From Frigoribacterium sp. PvP032 (GTDB lineage Bacteria; Actinomycetota; Actinomycetes; Actinomycetales; Microbacteriaceae), in contig NZ_JAFIBM010000001.1 of assembly GCF_017833035.1 (NCBI RefSeq), positions 2,046,001-2,110,000 on the forward strand: DNA of 64,000 nt, in the 5' to 3' direction. Position 1 is the stretch's first letter. Every line of letters begins with the position of its first letter. Shown here piece by piece: positions 30,799 through 40,981 of this stretch. Under the pieces are notes generated by a model. That model had not been told where the DNA came from. It saw only the letters and a program-made list of their open reading frames with translations, and searched no databases. The translations under genes and the position numbers were made by a program.

Positions 30799-30801
30799 GC
30801 T
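30796..30801 (+). promoter_or_regulatory. -10 element, leaderless ABC ATPase
   Basis: TAGGCT overlaps the glgA stop codon and ends seven bases before ATG 30809. Confidence 0.5.
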
Positions 30802-30808
30802 GTCCATC

Positions 30809-31594
30809 ATGCCTACCGTCCTGCAGCTGACCGATGTCTCCCTCGTCCGTGGCGGCGTCCCCGTCGTCGACTCGCTGACCTGGACCGTCGACTCCGACGA
30901 CCGCTGGATCGTGCTGGGGCCGAACGGCGCCGGCAAGTCGTCGCTGCTGCAGGTGGCGGCGGCGCAGACCCACCCGAGCTCCGGCACCGCCGAGGTGCTC
31001 GGCGGCGACCTGGGCTCGGTCGACCTCTTCGACCTCCGTCCGCGGATCGGCTTCGCCTCCACGACGATCGCCCGCCGCATCCCGGCGAAGGAGAAGGTGA
31101 TCGACGTCGTCCTCACCGCTGCCTACTCCGTCACGGGCCGCTGGAACGAGGAGTACGAGGGCGTCGACGTGCGCCGCGCACACCGCGTGCTCGACGAGTG
31201 GAGCCTCGACCACCTCGCTGACCGCACCTTCGGCGAGCTGAGCGACGGCGAGCAGAAGCGCGTCCAGATCGCGCGCGCGGTCATGACCGACCCCGAGCTC
31301 CTGCTGCTCGACGAGCCGGCCGCGAGCCTCGACCTCGGTGCACGCGAGGAACTGCTGCGCATGCTCTCCGGCTACGCACAGTCCGAGGGCGCACCCGCCA
31401 TCGTCATGGTCACCCACCACGTCGAGGAGATCCCGCGCGGCTTCACGCACGCGCTCCTGCTCGACCACGGCTCCGTCGTGGCCGCCGGCCCGATCGACGA
31501 GGTCGTCACGGCCGAGACCCTCGGCGCCACCTTCGGCGTCGAGCTCGAGGTCACGTCCGAGGACGGGCGCTACACGGCACGCGCCGCCCGCTGA
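30809..31594 (+). CDS. ABC transporter ATP-binding protein
   Basis: Single ABC domain of 261 residues with Walker A GPNGAGKSS near 37, signature LSDGEQKRVQIARA near 146, Walker B LLLLDEPAASLDLG near 168 and the switch His in VTHHVEEIP. No permease or binding protein gene adjoins it, so the substrate is unknown. It resembles stand-alone ModF/YlmA-type ATPases. The TGA lies about 140 bases before the L31 gene. Confidence 0.85.
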   Translation: MPTVLQLTDVSLVRGGVPVVDSLTWTVDSDDRWIVLGPNGAGKSSLLQVAAAQTHPSSGTAEVLGGDLGSVDLFDLRPRIGFASTTIARRIPAKEKVIDVVLTAAYSVTGRWNEEYEGVDVRRAHRVLDEWSLDHLADRTFGELSDGEQKRVQIARAVMTDPELLLLDEPAASLDLGAREELLRMLSGYAQSEGAPAIVMVTHHVEEIPRGFTHALLLDHGSVVAAGPIDEVVTAETLGATFGVELEVTSEDGRYTARAAR

Positions 31595-31732
31595 CCTGTC
31601 CGTGTCGCCGCCCGGCTCGCTCCTCGGATCCGGGCTCGGCGTCTGGTATCGTTGACAGCTGGTACCGGAGCATCCGTGCGCCGCACCTCCTCGAACTTCA
31701 CACCACCATCCACCGCTAGACCTAGGACTCTC

Positions 31733-31981
31733 ATGAAGACCGACATCCACCCCGAGTACAAGCAGATCGTCTTCCGCGACCTCGCATCGGGCGCCACGTT
31801 CCTCACGCGCTCCACGACGACGAGCGACAAGACCATCGAGCTCGACGGGGAGACCTACCCGGTCATCGACGTCGAGATCTCGTCGGAGTCGCACCCCTTC
31901 TACACGGGCAAGCAGCGCATCCTCGACTCGGCCGGCCGTGTCGAGAAGTTCAACTCGCGCTACAAGAACTTCGGCAAGTAA
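31733..31981 (+). CDS. rpmE2: 50S ribosomal protein L31 type B
   Basis: An 82-residue L31 without the zinc-binding CxxC motifs ([16 protein letters not shown], then [24 protein letters not shown]). This marks the zinc-independent type B paralogue, usually made under zinc limitation or as the only L31. The frame is open upstream, but ATG 31733 gives the universal N-terminus. TATCGT at 31647-31652 is a possible -10. I saw no clear Zur box in the leader. Confidence 0.93.
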   Translation: MKTDIHPEYKQIVFRDLASGATFLTRSTTTSDKTIELDGETYPVIDVEISSESHPFYTGKQRILDSAGRVEKFNSRYKNFGK

Positions 31982-32016
31982 GCAGCACCCCTCCAGGGCT
32001 CAGGCCCTGTCGACCC

Positions 32017-32052
32017 GCGAGAGGCGGCCCACCACCGTGGGCCGCCTCTCGC
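32017..32052. terminator. Terminator after rpmE2
   Basis: Perfect 16-base arms (32017-32032 and 32037-32052) with a 4-base loop lie between convergent genes. Confidence 0.88.
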
Positions 32053-32059
32053 CGTCTGT

Positions 32060-32118
32060 GCTGTCGGACTTGGATGCTGTCGGACTTGGATGCTGTCGGA
32101 CTTCGTCGCTGTCGGACT
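32060..32118. repeat. 16-base tandem repeat reaching an exonuclease stop codon
   Basis: The unit GCTGTCGGACTTGGAT occurs exactly at 32060-32075 and 32076-32091, with a diverged copy at 32092-32107 (last bases CGTC) and an 11-base partial copy at 32108-32118. The last copy runs into the stop codon (32118-32120) of the exonuclease gene. Confidence 0.92.
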
Positions 32119-32900
32119 CAGGAGGCGGGGAGCGACCGGTGCGGCCACTCGCCGGACGTCGTGAACGTCGGGTCCTTGCGGCGCATGTACTCCTGGAAGG
32201 ACGCCGCCTGGGTCGAGCACCAGCCGACCTGGAGGTCGTGCAGCTCGGTCGTCGGGACGTCGAGCTGAGCGGGATAGCGCTGCGCCATGGCCTGGGCCAC
32301 CCGGCCCGCGGCGACGGCGTCCGCACCGGCGTCGTGGGCGTCGTCGAGGACGACGCCGTAGACACCGGCGGCGGCCTCGAGGGTGCGCTTGCCCTTGCGG
32401 AACCGGTCGACGGCCTTGTCGATCACGAGCGGGTCGATGACGCAGCCGATCTCGCCGACCTCGCCGAGGGGCTCGATGCCGTGCCGACGAGCCTCGCGGT
32501 CGAGCAGGGTGAGGTCGTAGGGCGCGTTGTAGACGACGAGGGGCACGCCACGGGCGAAGACGGCCCTGACGGCCGCGACGATCTCGGCGACGACCTCGGC
32601 TGCTGGCCGTCCCTCGGCACGTGCCCGCTCGGTCGAGATGCCGTGCACGGCGCTGGCCTGCTCGGGGATCTCGACGCCGGGGTCGGCCAGCCACTCGCCG
32701 TGGGCGACGGTCGCGCCCGTCGCGTCGATGAGCCCGACGTGCGCCGTCACGATGCGCGCCGTCTCGACGTCGATCCCGGTCGTCTCGAGGTCGAACACCC
32801 CGAGCGCCTTCCACCACGCCGACGGCAGGTCGGCAGTCTCGGCAGCTGTCGCGGAGACGTCGGGAGGGGTCACGGTCTCGGTCGGGTCGGTCTGGCTCAC
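32118..32900 (-). CDS. DnaQ-like 3'-5' exonuclease
   Basis: DEDD exonuclease of the DNA polymerase III epsilon type, 260 residues. Motif Exo I is VFDLETTGID near residue 35 and Exo II is YNAPYDLTLLDRE near 125. Exo III is DDAHDAGADAVAAG near 187, with the catalytic His/Asp. The short Pro/Thr-rich N-terminus and a C-terminal extension after residue 215 (ELHDLQVGWCSTQ) are typical of actinobacterial stand-alone members, which act in proofreading or RNA/DNA trimming. GTG 32900 with TAGGCT six bases upstream. Confidence 0.88.
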   Translation of the reverse strand: MSQTDPTETVTPPDVSATAAETADLPSAWWKALGVFDLETTGIDVETARIVTAHVGLIDATGATVAHGEWLADPGVEIPEQASAVHGISTERARAEGRPAAEVVAEIVAAVRAVFARGVPLVVYNAPYDLTLLDREARRHGIEPLGEVGEIGCVIDPLVIDKAVDRFRKGKRTLEAAAGVYGVVLDDAHDAGADAVAAGRVAQAMAQRYPAQLDVPTTELHDLQVGWCSTQAASFQEYMRRKDPTFTTSGEWPHRSLPAS

Positions 32901-32909
32901 CCCCTGAGC

Positions 32910-34649
<1,740 letters not shown>

Positions 34650-34656
34650 CCGGCCA

Positions 34657-34714
34657 ACTCTAGGACGGCCGACGGCCGAGTGCGCGCGTTCCGCCAGGAC
34701 CGCCTCCGTAGACT
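34657..34714. promoter_or_regulatory. Divergent leaderless promoters treS / hydrolase
   Basis: Minus-strand TAGAGT (34657-34662) lies 7 bases before treS GTG, and plus-strand TAGACT (34709-34714) lies 6 bases before GTG 34721 of the hydrolase. Confidence 0.55.
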
Positions 34715-34720
34715 CGGCCC

Positions 34721-35626
34721 GTGATCGTCAGAGAGCCCCGTGTCCCGTCGCCGTACCGGCGCCTCCTCGAGTCCGTAGCGGTGCGCGAGGACGTCGTCCG
34801 CGTCGCGGGCAGCGACACCGCGTGGTGGACCTACGACACGCCGGACGCCGACGACGACAGCCCGGTGGTGCTCGCGGTGCACGGGTTCCGCGGCGACCAC
34901 CACGGCCTCGAGCCGGTCGTCGCCCATCTCACGGGCGTGCGGGTGGTCATGCCCGACCTGCCGGGCTTCGGCGAGTCGACGCCGCTCGAGGGCGAGCACA
35001 GCGTCGCGGCCTACGCCGCCTGGCTGACCGCGTTCGCCGCCGCCGTCGGCCTCGACGAGTCGGTCGTGGTGCTCGGGCACTCGTTCGGGTCGATCGTGAC
35101 CTCGGCCGCTCTCGCGGACGGGCTCCGCGCCTCCCGGCTGGTGCTCGTCAACCCGATCGCCGCGCCGGCGCTGTCCGGTCCACGCGGCGTCGTGACCCGC
35201 CTCGCCGTCTTCTACTACTGGGCAGGGGCCGCGCTGCCCGAGGCCCTGGGGCTCTCCGTGCTGCAGGCCGCGCCGGTGGTGCGCTTCACGAGCCTGGCCA
35301 TGGTCAAGACCCGCGACGCGTCGCTGCGGCGCTGGATCCACGACCAGCACGACTCGTACTTCTCTCGCTTCGCGGACCGGCGTGTCGTGCTCGACGCGTT
35401 CCGCGCCTCCGTGTCGAGCGACGTCAGCAGCTACGCCGCACGCGTCTCGGTGCCGACGCTGCTCATCGCCGCCGACCGCGACGACATCACGGCGCTGCCC
35501 GCCCAGCACGAGCTGCGGGCGCTGTTCCCCGACGCGCGCCTCACGGTGATCGACGGGGTCGGGCACCTCATCCACTACGAGAAGCCGCAGGAGGCGGCCG
35601 CCGCGATCCAGGAGTTCGTCGCGTGA
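34721..35626 (+). CDS. Alpha/beta-fold hydrolase
   Basis: A 301-residue hydrolase with oxyanion motif VHGFRGDHHG near residue 50, nucleophile elbow GHSFGS near 124, acid AADRDD near 250 and catalytic His in GVGHLIHYEKP near 280. Substrate unknown. The stop overlaps the next gene by GTGA, so it is co-translated with a glycosyltransferase and could modify the same glycan or lipid. Start GTG 34721 supported by the adjacent -10. Confidence 0.85.
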   Translation: MIVREPRVPSPYRRLLESVAVREDVVRVAGSDTAWWTYDTPDADDDSPVVLAVHGFRGDHHGLEPVVAHLTGVRVVMPDLPGFGESTPLEGEHSVAAYAAWLTAFAAAVGLDESVVVLGHSFGSIVTSAALADGLRASRLVLVNPIAAPALSGPRGVVTRLAVFYYWAGAALPEALGLSVLQAAPVVRFTSLAMVKTRDASLRRWIHDQHDSYFSRFADRRVVLDAFRASVSSDVSSYAARVSVPTLLIAADRDDITALPAQHELRALFPDARLTVIDGVGHLIHYEKPQEAAAAIQEFVA

Positions 35627-36735
35627 GGATCGCGGTCGACTGCCGCTACGTCCGCACCGGGCGGCACGACGGCATCAGCCGGTTCACGGCCGGCGTGGTC
35701 GGCGCCCTCGCCGAGCGCACCCGCGGCGACGACGAGGTCGACCTGACGATGATCGTCTCCGACCTGCGACAGCTGGACAAGCTGCCCGACCTGCCGCACC
35801 TGCTCGTCAGCGACCCGACGAGCGCGCGCGAGCCGCTCGTCGCCCGCCAGGTCACGGCGGCCCGCCCCGACGTCGTCTGGTCGCCGATGCAGACGATGGG
35901 CTCGTGGGGCCGTCGCCATCGACTCGTCCTGACCCTGCACGACCTCATCTACTACACGAACAGGACGCCGCCGACCGAGTTCGCCCTGCCGCTGCGGCTG
36001 CTCTGGCGGCTCTACCACCTCGCCTGGTGGCCCCAGCGGCTGCTGCTCGACCGGGCCGACGCGGTCGTCACCGTCAGCCGGACCACCCGCGACGAGATGA
36101 CCCGCCACCGGCTCACGCGGCGCCCGGTCACCGTCGTCTCGAACGCGGCCGACCCGGTGGCCGAGGCCGTGCCCCGCACGGCACCGGTGCACCGTGACCT
36201 CGTCTACATGGGGTCGTTCATGCCGTACAAGAACGTGGCCGCCCTCGCCAGGGCGCTGCCCCTGCTCGACGGGCACCGGCTGCACCTGATGAGCCGCGTG
36301 TCGGAGCGGGAGCGCGCCTCCTTGACGGCCCTCGCCCCTGCGGGCTCGCTGGTGTTCCACGACGGCGCGAGCGACGAGGAGTACCGCGAGGTGCTGCTGG
36401 GCGCCACGGCCGTGGTGACCGCCAGCCGCGCCGAGGGGTTCGGCATCCCGCTGGTCGAGGGCATGGCGCTCGGCACGCCGGCAGTCGTCAGCGACATCCC
36501 GATCTTCCGCGAGATCGGCGGCGACGCCGCGCTCTACTTCGACCCGGAGTCGCCGTCGTCGATCGCGGCGGCGGTGCGTCGGCTCGAGGGGGAGTGGGCG
36601 GCACGCTCGGCCGCGTCCGTGCAGCAAGCGGCCCGCTTCAGCTGGTCAGCCTCGGCGGAGGTGTTGCTCGAGCTGCTGCTCGCGACGGGCCGCGCGCCGC
36701 GCCGCGGGCGCTCGCGCCTCAGCCTGCGCCGCTAG
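35623..36735 (+). CDS. Family 4 glycosyltransferase
   Basis: GT-B glycosyltransferase of 370 residues. VRIAVDCRYVRTGRHDGISRF at the N-terminus, the phosphate-binding Lys in MGSFMPYKNVAALARAL near 204 and the EX7E donor motif AEGFGIPLVEGMALGTPAVVSD near 270 are clear. It resembles mannosyltransferase-type GT4 enzymes. GTG 35623 overlaps the hydrolase stop. The C-terminus is a basic tail. Confidence 0.85.
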   Translation: MRIAVDCRYVRTGRHDGISRFTAGVVGALAERTRGDDEVDLTMIVSDLRQLDKLPDLPHLLVSDPTSAREPLVARQVTAARPDVVWSPMQTMGSWGRRHRLVLTLHDLIYYTNRTPPTEFALPLRLLWRLYHLAWWPQRLLLDRADAVVTVSRTTRDEMTRHRLTRRPVTVVSNAADPVAEAVPRTAPVHRDLVYMGSFMPYKNVAALARALPLLDGHRLHLMSRVSERERASLTALAPAGSLVFHDGASDEEYREVLLGATAVVTASRAEGFGIPLVEGMALGTPAVVSDIPIFREIGGDAALYFDPESPSSIAAAVRRLEGEWAARSAASVQQAARFSWSASAEVLLELLLATGRAPRRGRSRLSLRR

Positions 36736-37102
36736 CGCCGCCGCCCCTGCGTCGCCACCGCTAGCTCCACCGCACCACGCGCGCCACCACTCAGGACGCT
36801 CAGTCCTGAGTTCGCACTGCGCAGGAAGTGCACACCTGAACCGTGCACCGCTCAGGACGACTGCACCGTCGCCTCCTGAATTGCGCAGCTCAGCCGCGAA
36901 CAGGCGCTCACGTCGGCGCACTCGGCGCAGCCCCGGCGCACGGGGAGACATGCGGAAAGGCCCGGCAGCTCGAGGGCGCAGCAGGCGCGCGAGATGCACG
37001 CGGATGTCAGAGGCACAGGAGGCGGCAGCTGCGGAAGCAGGAGCAGCGGCGGCAGGAGGCGCGACAGCTGCAGGAGGAGCGACTCCAGCGGGCGCGACGG
37101 CG
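36736..37102. other. Gene-free region with CCTGA/TCAGG inverted repeats
   Basis: This 367-base stretch lies between two convergent genes. Open frames across it have no family features and I do not call them. It contains a hairpin CTCAGGAC (36790-36797) / GTCCTGAG (36803-36810) that may end the glycosyltransferase transcript. Further CCTGA and TCAGG copies follow to 36880, then a GCAG/GGAG-rich stretch to about 37090. Confidence 0.6.
36790..36810. terminator. Hairpin downstream of the GT4 gene
   Basis: Perfect 8-base arms CTCAGGAC and GTCCTGAG with a 5-base loop lie 54 bases past the stop. Confidence 0.5.
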
Positions 37103-37753
37103 CTACTTCTCGAGGGCGTTCTGCCAGTCGAAGGCGAAGGTGCCGGCGCGCTCTGACTCGTCCTCGATCGGGTCGTCGAACTCGCGGAGCACGAGACCGC
37201 CGTCGCGCAGCTCGAACGAGTGGATCGAGCCGTTGCGGATGGGCGTCCCGAGGTGCAGGACGTCGTCGCCGGCCACGTGCGTGACGACGGCCCGGATGAC
37301 GGCGCCGTGCGTCGCGACGACCACTCGTCCCTCGCCTGTACCGTCGCCGGCACCGTCGCCGGTCGAGCGGGCGATGTCGACCAGGGCCGGCAGCACGCGG
37401 GCCAGCAGCTCACGACGGCCTTCGCGGCCCGGCACGGGCGTGCCCGTGGGGAACCGCTGCTCGACCTCGGTGCCGGTGAGGCCCTCGGCGTCGCCGTAGC
37501 GTCGCTCGGCGACGGCCGGCACGAGCTGCGGTGCGGGCAGGCCGAGTCGGGCGGCGATGATCGACCCCGTCTCCGCGGCGCGCGACAGCGGGCTGGCGAC
37601 GACCCGGTCGAACGAGCGACGGGCGAGCAGGTCACCCGCCTCGGCGGCCTGGGAGCGGCCGAGGTCGTTCAGGGGGATGTCCGTGGCGCCCTGGATGCGG
37701 CGGGCGCGGTTCCAGTCGGTCTCGCCGTGGCGGACGAGGTAGAGCAGGGTCAT
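37103..37753 (-). CDS. Histidine phosphatase family protein
   Basis: Phosphoglycerate mutase-like phosphatase of 216 residues with the catalytic LVRHGETDWNRARRIQG at residue 5-21, the proton-donor region ERRYGDAEGLTG near 88 and the second His in ATHGAVIRAV near 150. The substrate cannot be read from sequence. The ATG overlaps the sirtuin stop by four bases (ATGA), so the two are coupled. Confidence 0.9.
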   Translation of the reverse strand: MTLLYLVRHGETDWNRARRIQGATDIPLNDLGRSQAAEAGDLLARRSFDRVVASPLSRAAETGSIIAARLGLPAPQLVPAVAERRYGDAEGLTGTEVEQRFPTGTPVPGREGRRELLARVLPALVDIARSTGDGAGDGTGEGRVVVATHGAVIRAVVTHVAGDDVLHLGTPIRNGSIHSFELRDGGLVLREFDDPIEDESERAGTFAFDWQNALEK

Positions 37754-38694
37754 CGTGTCTCCGGGGCAGGGGCGGCGGCGGGCGCGAGGCGCTCTGCGGG
37801 CGCGAGGCGCGCGGCCAGCGCGGTCAGGGTCTCGGTCGTCCCGGCGTCGATCTTCACGGCGGCACGGGAGTCGCCCTTGGTCTCGCCCCGGTTGACGATC
37901 ACGACGGGCAGGCGGCGCCTCGTCGCCTGGTCGAGCAGCCGGATGCCGGAGTTGACGACCAGCGACGAGCCCACCACCAGCAGCGCCTCGGCGCCGACGA
38001 CGAGCGACCTCGCCTCGGCGAAGCGCTCGACCGGCACGAACTCGCCGAAGAAGACGACGTCCGGCTTCAGCATGCCGCCGCACACCGTGCACGACGGGAC
38101 GACGAAGGCGTCGATGTCGTCGACCTCCACGTCGCCGTCCGGGGCCAGGCGGACGCTCTCGGGCTCGTCGATCCACGGGTTGTCGCCGGCGAGGCGGGCG
38201 GCGACGGTGTCGCGGGCGAACGACTGGCCGCAGGTGAGGCACAGGACGCGGTCGACGGTGCCGTGCAGGTCGACCACGCGGCGCGATCCTGCGCGCTCGT
38301 GCAGCGCGTCGACGTTCTGCGTCACGACGCCGTTGACCACGCCGGCGCGCTCGAGCTCGGCGAGGGCCCGGTGCCCGCCGTTGGGCGCCGACGCCCGGAA
38401 GGTCTTCCAGCCGACGTGGCTGCCCGCCCAGTACCGCTTGCGGTACCGCTCGCTCGAGAGGAACTGCTGGAACGTCATCGGGTTGCGCGGAGGCGCCCCG
38501 GCACCCCGGTAGTCGGGGATGCCGGAGTCGGTGCTGATGCCCGCACCGGTGAGCACCGCGACGCGACGACCGGCGAGGACCTCGACGGCGGCCTCGAGGG
38601 CGTCGCCGGCCGGGGCCGAGGGGGCAGCGACCGAGGAGGCGCGGGCCGGCCCTGCGGGGCCGGCGGCAGCCGGCGGCGTGGCCGGTTCAGTCAC
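37750..38694 (-). CDS. Sir2-family NAD-dependent protein deacylase
   Basis: Sirtuin of 314 residues that removes acyl groups from lysine using NAD. Motifs: LTGAGISTDSGIPDYRG near 44, TQNVDALHERAGS near 123, the catalytic DLHGTV near 142, zinc Cys pairs CLTCG and CTVCG, and VGSSLVV near 240. GTG 38694 follows GGAGG. TAGGCT (38743-38748, minus) gives a short leader of about 45 bases. The N-terminus is Ala/Pro-rich. Confidence 0.92.
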   Translation of the reverse strand: MTEPATPPAAAGPAGPARASSVAAPSAPAGDALEAAVEVLAGRRVAVLTGAGISTDSGIPDYRGAGAPPRNPMTFQQFLSSERYRKRYWAGSHVGWKTFRASAPNGGHRALAELERAGVVNGVVTQNVDALHERAGSRRVVDLHGTVDRVLCLTCGQSFARDTVAARLAGDNPWIDEPESVRLAPDGDVEVDDIDAFVVPSCTVCGGMLKPDVVFFGEFVPVERFAEARSLVVGAEALLVVGSSLVVNSGIRLLDQATRRRLPVVIVNRGETKGDSRAAVKIDAGTTETLTALAARLAPAERLAPAAAPAPETR

Positions 38695-38867
38695 GGTGGG
38701 GCCTCCTTCGGGGCAGGTCGACCTTCGGAGCAGGTCGCCGTCAGCCTAAACGGCGCGGCCTGGCGATTCGTTCCCCGGACGTTAGCCTGGACCCCGTCCC
38801 TGCCCCCTCGTCCTCCCGCGTCGCCTCCCGCTGCCGCCGCCGACCGGACGCCCTGCCCTGGAGCGCC

Positions 38868-39719
38868 GTGCGCATCACCCGCATCACCGACCTCGACCGC
38901 CCCGACCTCGCGGACTACGCCCGGCTGACCGACGTGGCGCTCCGCCGCGTGTCCGAGCCGGAGGGCGGCCTCTACATCGCCGAGTCGAGCAAGGTGATCG
39001 AGCGCGCGCTCCGGGCGGGCCACGTGCCCAGGTCGGTGCTGATGACCGAGCGCTGGCTGGCCGACGTCGAGCCGCTCGTGGCCGACCTCGACGGCGAGAT
39101 CTTCGTCGGCGACGCGGCCCTGCTCGAGACGCTGACGGGCTACCACCTGCACAGGGGCGCCCTGGCCGCGATGCACCGGCCCGAGCTGCCGAGCGTGGAG
39201 TCGCTGTTGGAGGGCGCGAGGCGCGTCGTCGTGCTGGAGGACATCGTCGACCACACGAACGTCGGCGCCATCTTCCGCGCGGTGGCAGGGCTCGGCGCGG
39301 ACGCCGTGCTCGTCACGCCGCGGTGCGCCGACCCGCTGTACCGGCGCAGCGTGCGCGTCAGCATGGGCACCGTGCTCCAGGTGCCGTGGACGCGCCTCCC
39401 CGAGTGGCCCCTCGGCGCCGAGCTGCTGCGCGACGCGGGCTTCGAGGTCGCGGCCCTCGCCCTCGCCGACGACGCCGTGCCCCTCGACGAGTACGCCGCC
39501 TCCGCCCCCGAACGTGTCGCGCTGCTGCTCGGCACGGAGGGCGACGGCCTCAGCCGCGACGCCCTGCGCGCCGCCGACCGGGTCGTGACGATCCCGATGC
39601 TGCACGGCGTCGACAGCCTCAACGTGGCCGCCGCCTCCGCGGTGGCCCTCTGGGCGCTTCGCGTGCCGCCGGTCGCGGGCGCACCGACGCCCGGCGCCGG
39701 GGCGGAGTCGCCCTCGTGA
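38868..39719 (+). CDS. TrmH/SpoU-family RNA 2'-O-methyltransferase
   Basis: SPOUT methyltransferase of 283 residues that methylates ribose in rRNA or tRNA. The N-terminal substrate-binding domain carries YIAESSKVIERAL. The three SPOUT motifs are DHTNVGAIFRAVAGLGADAVL near 125, LLLGTEGDGLS near 222 and IPMLHGVDSLNVAAASAVAL near 243. Start GTG 38868. Its TGA overlaps the GTG of the downstream carboxypeptidase. TAGCCT at 38783-38788 is a possible -10. Confidence 0.92.
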   Translation: MRITRITDLDRPDLADYARLTDVALRRVSEPEGGLYIAESSKVIERALRAGHVPRSVLMTERWLADVEPLVADLDGEIFVGDAALLETLTGYHLHRGALAAMHRPELPSVESLLEGARRVVVLEDIVDHTNVGAIFRAVAGLGADAVLVTPRCADPLYRRSVRVSMGTVLQVPWTRLPEWPLGAELLRDAGFEVAALALADDAVPLDEYAASAPERVALLLGTEGDGLSRDALRAADRVVTIPMLHGVDSLNVAAASAVALWALRVPPVAGAPTPGAGAESPS

Positions 39720-40936
39720 CCCGTCGTGCCGTCCTGAGACGGCGTCGCGCCGCCGTGGCCGCCGTCGTCGTGCTCGTGCTGGCGGTCGGCACCTACCTGC
39801 CCCTCACCCTGCTGGGCCCGCTCGCCCCGGCCTCCGCCACGGCGTCCACCTGGGAGGCGCCCGCCCAGCCGGGCGCGCAGCTCACCTTCCCCGCGTACGG
39901 CGCCACGGCCGTCGAGGCCCTGGGCTTCGACGAGAGCCTGACGACGAGCGGCGACGCGCAGCCGAGGCCGATCGCGAGCATCAGCAAGGTCGTGACGGCC
40001 CTCGTCGTGCTCGACGCGAAGCCGCTCGACGGCGGCGACGGGCCGTCGATCACCCTCACCGCCGCCGACGCGGCCCTGTACGACACCTACCGTGCGGTCG
40101 ACGGGAAGGTCGTGCCGATGACGGCCGGGGCGGTCCTGACCGAGCGGCAGCTGCTCGAGGTGACGCTGATCGAGTCGGCCAACAACTACGCGACCTCACT
40201 GGCGCGCTGGGCCTTCGGCTCGGACGCCGCCTTCGTGTCGGCCGCGGCCGCGTGGCTCGCCGAGAACGAGCTCGCCGCGACGACGATCGTCGAGCCCACC
40301 GGCCTGTCGCCGCAGAACACGAGCACCGCGACCGACCTCGTGGCCCTCGGCGCACTGGCTCTCGCCGACCCCGACGTCGCGGCGATCGTGGGAACCGACG
40401 AGACGACGATCCCCGGCGTGGGCGTCATCGACAACTCCAACGAGCTGCTCGGCCTCGACGGGGTCAAGGGCATCAAGACCGGCACGCTCGACGAAGCGGG
40501 CGCCTGTCTGCTCTTCGCGGCGGACTTCACGGTCGCCGGCCAGACCGTGACGGTCGTGGGCGTGATGCTGGGCGGCGTCGACCACGACGCGCTCGACGCC
40601 GACGTGCAGCGCCTGCTGCAGAGCGTGACGGGGAAGTTCCAGACCATCACCCTGACCACGGAGGACGACGTCTGGGCGCGCTGGGACCTGCCCTGGGGTG
40701 CCTCGGCCCAGGCGGTGGCGGCCGAGGACGCCGGCCTGCTCGTCTGGGGCGACAAGGCCGTCACGTCCACGCTCCAGACCGACGAGGTCGGTCCGGAGGC
40801 CGCCGGGAGCGAGGTCGGCACGGTCCGCTTCGACGTGGGCGGCCAGGAGGTCGACGTGCCGCTCGTGCTCGACGCGACGATCCCGGAGCCCGGCGCGTGG
40901 TGGCGGCTGACGCACCCGCAGGACGTCCTCGGCTGA
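39716..40936 (+). CDS. D-alanyl-D-alanine carboxypeptidase (peptidase S11)
   Basis: Secreted or membrane-anchored penicillin-binding enzyme that trims the peptidoglycan stem peptide. The 406-residue protein has an Arg-rich N-terminus followed by one hydrophobic segment (about 12-36). The catalytic SISK near residue 90, SAN in IESANNYATS near 155 and KTG in GIKTGTLDE near 255 are all intact. The start codon GTG 39716 overlaps the preceding stop. Confidence 0.92.
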   Translation: MTRRAVLRRRRAAVAAVVVLVLAVGTYLPLTLLGPLAPASATASTWEAPAQPGAQLTFPAYGATAVEALGFDESLTTSGDAQPRPIASISKVVTALVVLDAKPLDGGDGPSITLTAADAALYDTYRAVDGKVVPMTAGAVLTERQLLEVTLIESANNYATSLARWAFGSDAAFVSAAAAWLAENELAATTIVEPTGLSPQNTSTATDLVALGALALADPDVAAIVGTDETTIPGVGVIDNSNELLGLDGVKGIKTGTLDEAGACLLFAADFTVAGQTVTVVGVMLGGVDHDALDADVQRLLQSVTGKFQTITLTTEDDVWARWDLPWGASAQAVAAEDAGLLVWGDKAVTSTLQTDEVGPEAAGSEVGTVRFDVGGQEVDVPLVLDATIPEPGAWWRLTHPQDVLG

Positions 40937-40981
40937 CGCGCCCGACGCCTCCCGGAGCCCGAAGCCCGAAGCCCGCAGCCG

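Noticed and set aside
36881-37156. Ala/Gly-rich open frame in the 36.7-37.1 kb spacer
   Set aside because: Composition follows the GCAG/GGAG tract and it overlaps the histidine phosphatase; no evidence of coding.
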